Assembly: GCF_036850765.1 (NCBI RefSeq) | Contig: NC_089490.1 | Coordinates: 105,208,574-105,272,573 of the forward strand | DNA from: Saccopteryx bilineata | Lineage: Eukaryota > Chordata > Mammalia > Chiroptera > Emballonuridae | DNA: 64,000 bases | Direction: 5' to 3' | Shown here: piece after piece, positions 59,570-64,000 of the stretch | Layout: every line of letters starts with the position of its first letter | Numbering within the stretch: the first letter of the stretch is position 1 | Notes under the pieces: generated by a model | Told to the model about the DNA's origin: nothing | Database searches by the model: none | What the model saw: the letters and a program-made list of their open reading frames with translations, nothing else | Translations under genes and position numbers: made by a program

Positions 59570-60190
59570 AGTGGCTGTTGTTTAAAGTGGCTGAGTTATG
59601 AGTGGTTTTGACATAGCCATTTAAATCAAATATAAGTCCAGAGTCCTTTAGTTTAGGCTGACAGTCAGGGGTCAAAAATGCTTAATATCGCATTAACTGG
59701 ACATTCCTTTTCGCTGCTCTATCCGTGGTGCCATTGTGACCTCAGGCACAAAATACCGGCAAATAAAGTAATGGTTTACTTCCGTGTGCTTTACAGTCTC
59801 CTGTGAATACTTTCAATCTCAGCGCAATGTGCAATATAGATGCTATTTTTATCCCTCCCTCACGCATACGGAAACTGTGACCCAGAAAGTTTACATCATG
59901 AGTCTAAACGCACAGGGCTAGTTAAGTGGGAAGGTGGATTTGGACCTAAAGAGGCTGGCTTTAGAGTTAAGCCCTGAATTTCTCCTTTACTGCTCAAAGC
60001 CTTCTTTCCTGTGGCTCCTCACAACAGCCTTTGACATTCTAAAAGGTGGCCTGTCACATGAGGAGCACTTTATGGTCCCCCTCGCACATCCACCTACCTG
60101 TTAAATCAATGAAATGAACAGAGCGCACGCCTTCACTCCCCTCTCCTTCGCGGCGGGGCTCCCGGGAGTCGGACTCTGCTCATAGCCGCC
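59570..60190. other. TTC41 intron with a MIR-like piece
   Basis: 'cctccctcacgcatacggaaactgtgacccagaaagtttacatcatgagtc...gggctagttaagtggg' (59855-59935) is MIR-like. The rest is unassigned. Confidence 0.5.
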
Positions 60191-60194
60191 TTAC

Positions 60195-60366
60195 CTTTTC
60201 GCTTCACCAAGTCCTGGTTGTCTTTTAAGTCGCTGGATGAAAATTCCATCAGTTTCCACCATGCTTTCTGGAAATATTGGAATGCTTTCTGGGTCATTCC
60301 GATTTCAAGGTAGAGCTCTCCAATAGCAGCCTGTACTCTGAGAAGCATTTCTGTCATGGACTGAGC
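60195..60366 (-). CDS. TTC41: TTC41 internal exon (TPR)
   Basis: 172 nt starting in phase 0 and leaving one base. It reads AQSMTEMLLRVQAAIGELYL then EIGMTQKAFQYFQKAWWKLM, the best TPR hairpin in the window: the G-ELYLEIG-x-x-KA--YF-KA spacing matches the TPR consensus of small and aromatic positions. It ends DNQDLVKRK. The acceptor is ctcttcatcttctacag and the donor AAAAG before gtaagg, both strong. No disruption. TTC41 function is unknown; TPR arrays usually bind partner proteins. Confidence 0.92.
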
Positions 60367-60734
60367 CTGTAGAAGATGAAGAGGACACCACTCCTGAGGG
60401 GCACAGCATGAGCGCAGGCCCAGTGGCCACACACCCACCCCAAAGGCCTGTTTCACAGTCAGCGTGCAAAAGACTGTAAGATTTACAGCCCTTCTCAGGG
60501 AATTCTAAGCATTTATAAAGGACTGATTATAGTGAAACACGCCTTATATTCTCCCCCTACTCCAGATCACCTATTTCCTGAGGGCAGGGGCACCACAAGC
60601 AAACCGCTGAGCTCTGGACTAAGTGGGCCTTCAGTAAATATCTGTCAAACACTCAACAGTGATTGCAAAGCGCAGGTTCAGTTTCCTTCTCAGGTTGCGG
60701 TTCGTACTCGCCATCACCATCTCTGTAGCACTGA

Positions 60735-60905
60735 CTGAGCTAAGCTCCAGCCAGGCATGACCTCCATGAATATTTACAGAAACCCTAGGATATGGGGATT
60801 ATTAGTCCTCTACTACAGCTGGGGGAAACTGAGGCTCGAGCTCACATGGTTAACAAGGAGGAGAGTGAAGGTGCCCCCCCCCAGACCAGCCTAACTCCAA
60901 CGCTC
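60735..60905 (+). repeat. MIR-like SINE fragment
   Basis: 'gagctaagctccagccaggcatgacctccatgaatatttacagaaaccctaggatatggggattattag' and 'gggggaaactgaggctcgagc' in MIR order. Confidence 0.65.
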
Positions 60906-61019
60906 TGCTCTGTACATCTGCTTAACAAGTGACCCTCTGAGACACAGACGGAGGCTCCATAAATGTATCCTTTGGCTTTCCTGCTGCCTGAGGCACCTGC
61001 TGTGAATGGTGCACATGCC

Positions 61020-61235
61020 ATTCAAATCAGAGCTTCTCAGCACCGACACCTGGGCAGGACACTCTGCGCAGGAAGGCTGCCCCGGGCGCCAGGGGGTGCT
61101 CGGCAGCACCCCGCACCTCTGCCCACAAGGTGCCAGCTGGGCCCCCACTGAGTTGCGACAACCAAGATGGTGTCCAGCATTGCCAAATATTCCCGGGAGA
61201 ACAAAACTGCCTCTCGGTTGAAAACCATTGCATTA
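61020..61235 (-). repeat. MER5A-like hAT-Charlie miniature element
   Basis: 'gcttctcagcaccgacacctgggcaggacactctgcg', 'gacaaccaagatggtgtccagcattgccaaatattcccgggagaacaaaactgcc' and 'cggttgaaaaccattgc' are a diverged antisense MER5A. Confidence 0.7.
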
Positions 61236-61959
61236 AACTTTTTAAATACCTTAACCTGAAGAAAGTATAAATAAGAGTGGGATGGTACAGAATGTATATA
61301 CATCACAAATAATGAGATCTGTGCCCTCGAGCACATAGTCCAAAGAAGCTGGTACTGCCCAAAATAGTTTGAGAACTTCTTTTGGAAGCGCCTTTCAGAG
61401 CCTAAAGAAAACTCCTGTATTAGTCTCCATGGTGGCTGGTCGCAAAGAACTGTTTCAGAAATATCTTGAGAATGGAATCCTGAGCCTGCTGCCTCCACAG
61501 GAGAGCTCGGGAGTGGAAGCTGTCTGAATGTCTAAGCTTCGGCACGCCTCTGATGAAGCCAGCCTTGTCCCTTCATGGCCAGTGTCCGTAGCAAGTCACG
61601 CTTCATCACTGACGGAGACATCAGCAGGGACTTTCGGGGTGGCTGGGGGCTCCCTGAGGGCAGCAGAAGAGCGAGCCCAGCGTGTGCTATCACCCCAACT
61701 CCTGGCACAGTGCTCGGGTCAGGCAGGGCCCCCTATGAATGCTAGCGGAGTGAAGGGAGGAGGGGGTGACACTGCAGGCAGACCCTGGGTGACAACCTAA
61801 CAAAATAACCAGTGTTGTACACACAGACACATGTCCGTGGGGAAAATACGAACAGGGGAAGGAATCATCTGGTATGGGGGAAATCCCACAATCAAAACTA
61901 GACACCAGAGACTCACTGGACTCTACTCTCCACAAGATGAAAGAGGGGTCAAAATAGTT

Positions 61960-62143
61960 GGGTTTTTTTTAAGACTTTATTTATTCTTTTTTTTTTTTAG
62001 AGGAAAGAGAAAGAGAGAAAGGGGGAGGAGCAGGAAGCATCAACTCCCATATGTGCCTTGACCAGGCAAGCCCAGGGTTTCAAACTGGCAACCTCAGCGT
62101 TCCAAGTCGACACTTTACCCACTGCGCCACCACAGGTCAGGCC
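61960..62143 (-). mobile_element. tRNA-derived SINE, GACCTGTGGTGGC family (minus strand)
   Basis: TSD tcaaaatagtt at 61949-61959 and 62144-62154, perfect. In reverse: T-rich tail, GA-rich tract, 'catcaactcccatatgtgccttgaccaggcaagcccagggtttcaaactggc' and 'aagtcgacactttacccactgcgccaccacaggtcaggcc'. Confidence 0.92.
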
Positions 62144-62154
62144 TCAAAATAGTT

Positions 62155-63179
62155 TTAATCAAACTCTCTTACTGTTTATACCTACACCTCAATTACTTTG
62201 TAACCCATAGATGGTAATGGCTAAATGGCTGCCAGTTCTTAAGGTCTCACTATGTGCCACACGCATGAAGTGCTCTGTGCACAGTCTTGGTTCCACATGG
62301 TAACAGCCCCAGGAGACAGACATTAGAATCCTCAACAGTGAGAACTCTGACTCAGAGGTTAACACTCTTGCCAAGGTCACTCAGCAGTCAGGGCTGCAGA
62401 ACTTTAAATCTGGGTGAGTCTGAAAACAGCCTGTACTCTCTTTACTACCTTCTAAGGACACGAAGTATTTGCCAATGCAAACTGATTCACGGATTCATCT
62501 GTCACATTTCTTAAGCCCCCAAAGGTTGTAATATACCATGGAAGATACAAAAGATGGTAGATAAGAATAGTTTCTGTCATAAAGGAACTTGCAATACTGA
62601 ATCTTACAAATCGCTTTAGCTAGAATTCCTTCTATAGAGACGTGTGTCAGCTGAGTGCACGCAGTCTTTTATGAAAATTCAAAGGTGTTTGCTTTAAAAT
62701 AAAGACAGTTTTGTCTTGGGTTTTACTATCTTTGATCCAGAAATTATACTAAAATCAGTGAACATTTAAAATTTCCTTTAAGGGTAGTTAAATGTCATCC
62801 TAAGAATGGCTAATGGTTATACGTTATGAGTGAAAATTTCATTGTATTCGACAAAACCAAAAGTTCATTTTAGAAAACTAAATAATATAGACAAGATAAT
62901 CAAGTCTGTAACCAGTCTTTTATTCATTCACTTCAGTCCCACTACTCAGTTTCTCTTTTCTTTATGAACATCCTTTTCTCCCCCCAAAATGACACCTATT
63001 AGTATTCCTTCATTCTATATTGACTCTCATTTAGTTACTGCTTCTTGTCATTCATATACAGTTGGGGCACAGATTAAAACCATTGCTCCCTCATAGATGA
63101 ACACAATCCATCGATTTCTCCATTGGTGGAATGAAGTGCAGAGAAGCAAAGGTAAAACGATATCTAAAACTGTCTAACA
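62155..63179. other. TTC41 intron with a MIR-like piece
   Basis: MIR-like at about 62215-62420 ('cactatgtgccacacgcatgaagtgctctgtgcacag' and 'gttaacactcttgccaaggtcactcagc'). The rest is AT-rich unique sequence. Confidence 0.5.
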
Positions 63180-63193
63180 AAATAACAGAAGGA

Positions 63194-63591
63194 GCCCTGG
63201 CCGGTTTGCTCAGTGGTAGAGTGTCGGCCTAGCGTGCGGAGGACCCGGGTTCGATTCCCGGCCAGGGCACATAGGAGAAGCGCCCATTTGCTTCTCCACC
63301 CCTCCGCCGCGCTTTCCTCTCTGTCTCTCTCTTCCCCTCCCGCAGCCAAGGCTCCATTGGAGCAAAGATGGCCCGGGCGCTGGGCATGGCTCTGTGGCCT
63401 CTGCCTCAGGCGCTAGAGTGGCTCTGGTCGCAATATGGCGACGCCCAGGATGGGCAGAGCATCGCCCCTGGTGGGCAGAGCACCGCCCCTGGTGGGCGTG
63501 CCGGGTGGATCCCGGTCGGGCGCATGCGGGAGTCTGTCTGACTGTCTCTCCCTGTTTCCAGCTTCAGAAAAAAGAAAAAAATAAAAAAAAT
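63194..63591 (+). mobile_element. tRNA-derived SINE, CCTGGCCGGTTGGC family, duplicated-segment subtype
   Basis: TSD aaataacagaagga (63180-63193 and 63592-63605), perfect. Tandem pair gggcagagcatcgcccctggt / gggcagagcaccgcccctggt at about 63454-63495. CpG-rich and young-looking. Its tail end is 52 nt past the donor of the TTC41 exon at 63644-63705, inside the following intron. Confidence 0.93.
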
Positions 63592-63643
63592 AAATAACAG
63601 AAGGAATAATACTTGAAAGACTATACAGTATTTCTCACGTTAC

Positions 63644-63705
63644 CTGCACTAACATGTCCTCGACACTCGAGAGCAGCTCTTCTGCTTCTTTGGTCTTGTC
63701 CGTAG
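63644..63705 (-). CDS. TTC41: TTC41 internal exon (5'-most seen in window)
   Basis: 62 nt: two bases complete a codon, then 20 codons ending in phase 0. It reads TDKTKEAEELLSSVEDMLVQ, an amphipathic helix that continues into the TPR of the exon at 60195-60366. The acceptor is gcgaggtttttaag (weak but acceptable) and the donor CAG before gtaacg. Short length makes it less certain alone, but the phase and helical continuity with the next exon support it. Upstream TTC41 exons would lie beyond the right edge of the window. Confidence 0.75.
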
Positions 63706-64000
63706 CTTAAAAACCTCGCAATAAAGAACAGTAACCGGCATTTGTCAGTGGCAGTGACCTCAAGAGGCCTGCATTCCAGCACTGGTGGGAAAGCAGAGCC
63801 AGTGAGCCTGACACACGTTCGGGAAGGAACAGAGTGCCCCGTCCCTGAATCTTGATGCAGCAGTTGAATACATTCTCCATGTTTTAGTGTTCTCTCTCAC
63901 AGTGTCAGCACTCTGTGTTGATTAAGGTTTACATACGTCACCAAGTATTTTAAACAGTGACATGAAAAATAAGTCTAGTGCTTTTAAATAACTTCACTAT

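Overview
The window is mammalian nuclear DNA, almost certainly from a bat. Split genes with GT-AG introns, a CpG-island promoter, full-length and truncated LINE-1, MIR, MaLR LTRs and hAT elements establish a placental mammal. Some 22 tRNA-derived SINEs of a few related families, with heads reading CCTGGCCGGTTGGCTCAG, CCTGACCAGGCGGTGGC or CTGACCTGTGGTGGC, plus recent-looking hAT miniature elements, point to bats. A horseshoe-bat-like (rhinolophoid) lineage is my best guess, made from memory of SINE families and not checked against a library.

Two protein-coding loci are visible, both on the minus strand and in tandem. (1) NT5DC3: the promoter and coding exon 1 lie at about 36.95-37.7 kb, exon 2 at 22268-22452 and exon 3 at 3573-3647. 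The remaining exons would lie to the left of position 1. Intron 1 (14.7 kb) and intron 2 (18.6 kb) are filled with repeats. (2) TTC41, a tetratricopeptide-repeat gene that is a pseudogene in humans (TTC41P): five internal exons at 63644-63705, 60195-60366, 56612-56759, 55444-55596 and 50912-51045, and a decayed last exon at about 39850-40734. The five internal exons are fully open and their phases agree, but the donor after the fifth exon reads AT where GT is expected, the donor after the fourth is GC, and the last exon carries several stops and frameshifts. The gene therefore looks inactivated at its 3' end. The NT5DC3-TTC41 order matches, from memory, human chromosome 12q23.

The rest is mobile DNA. 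NT5DC3 intron 2 holds a three-layer nest (3.7-11.5 kb): an old DNA transposon hit by an ERV now reduced to a solo LTR (3753-4451, TSD GCTAG) and by a full-length but broken L1 (4830-11404, 13-bp TSD). NT5DC3 intron 1 holds a pogo/Tigger-like element, a hAT miniature element and several SINEs. The stretch between the two genes (37.7-39.8 kb) holds a MIR, a hAT miniature element and a SINE. TTC41 intron 5 holds a 2.4-kb hAT with a broken transposase. Other TTC41 introns hold a hAT miniature element, a young 5'-truncated L1 (56825-58166) just upstream of an exon, and a 36-bp minisatellite grown from a SINE.

I found no CRISPR array, prokaryotic system or new multigene system. The most informative observations are the staged decay of TTC41, the nested and precisely bounded insertions, the SINE strand bias, and the minisatellite with a two-unit higher-order pattern.
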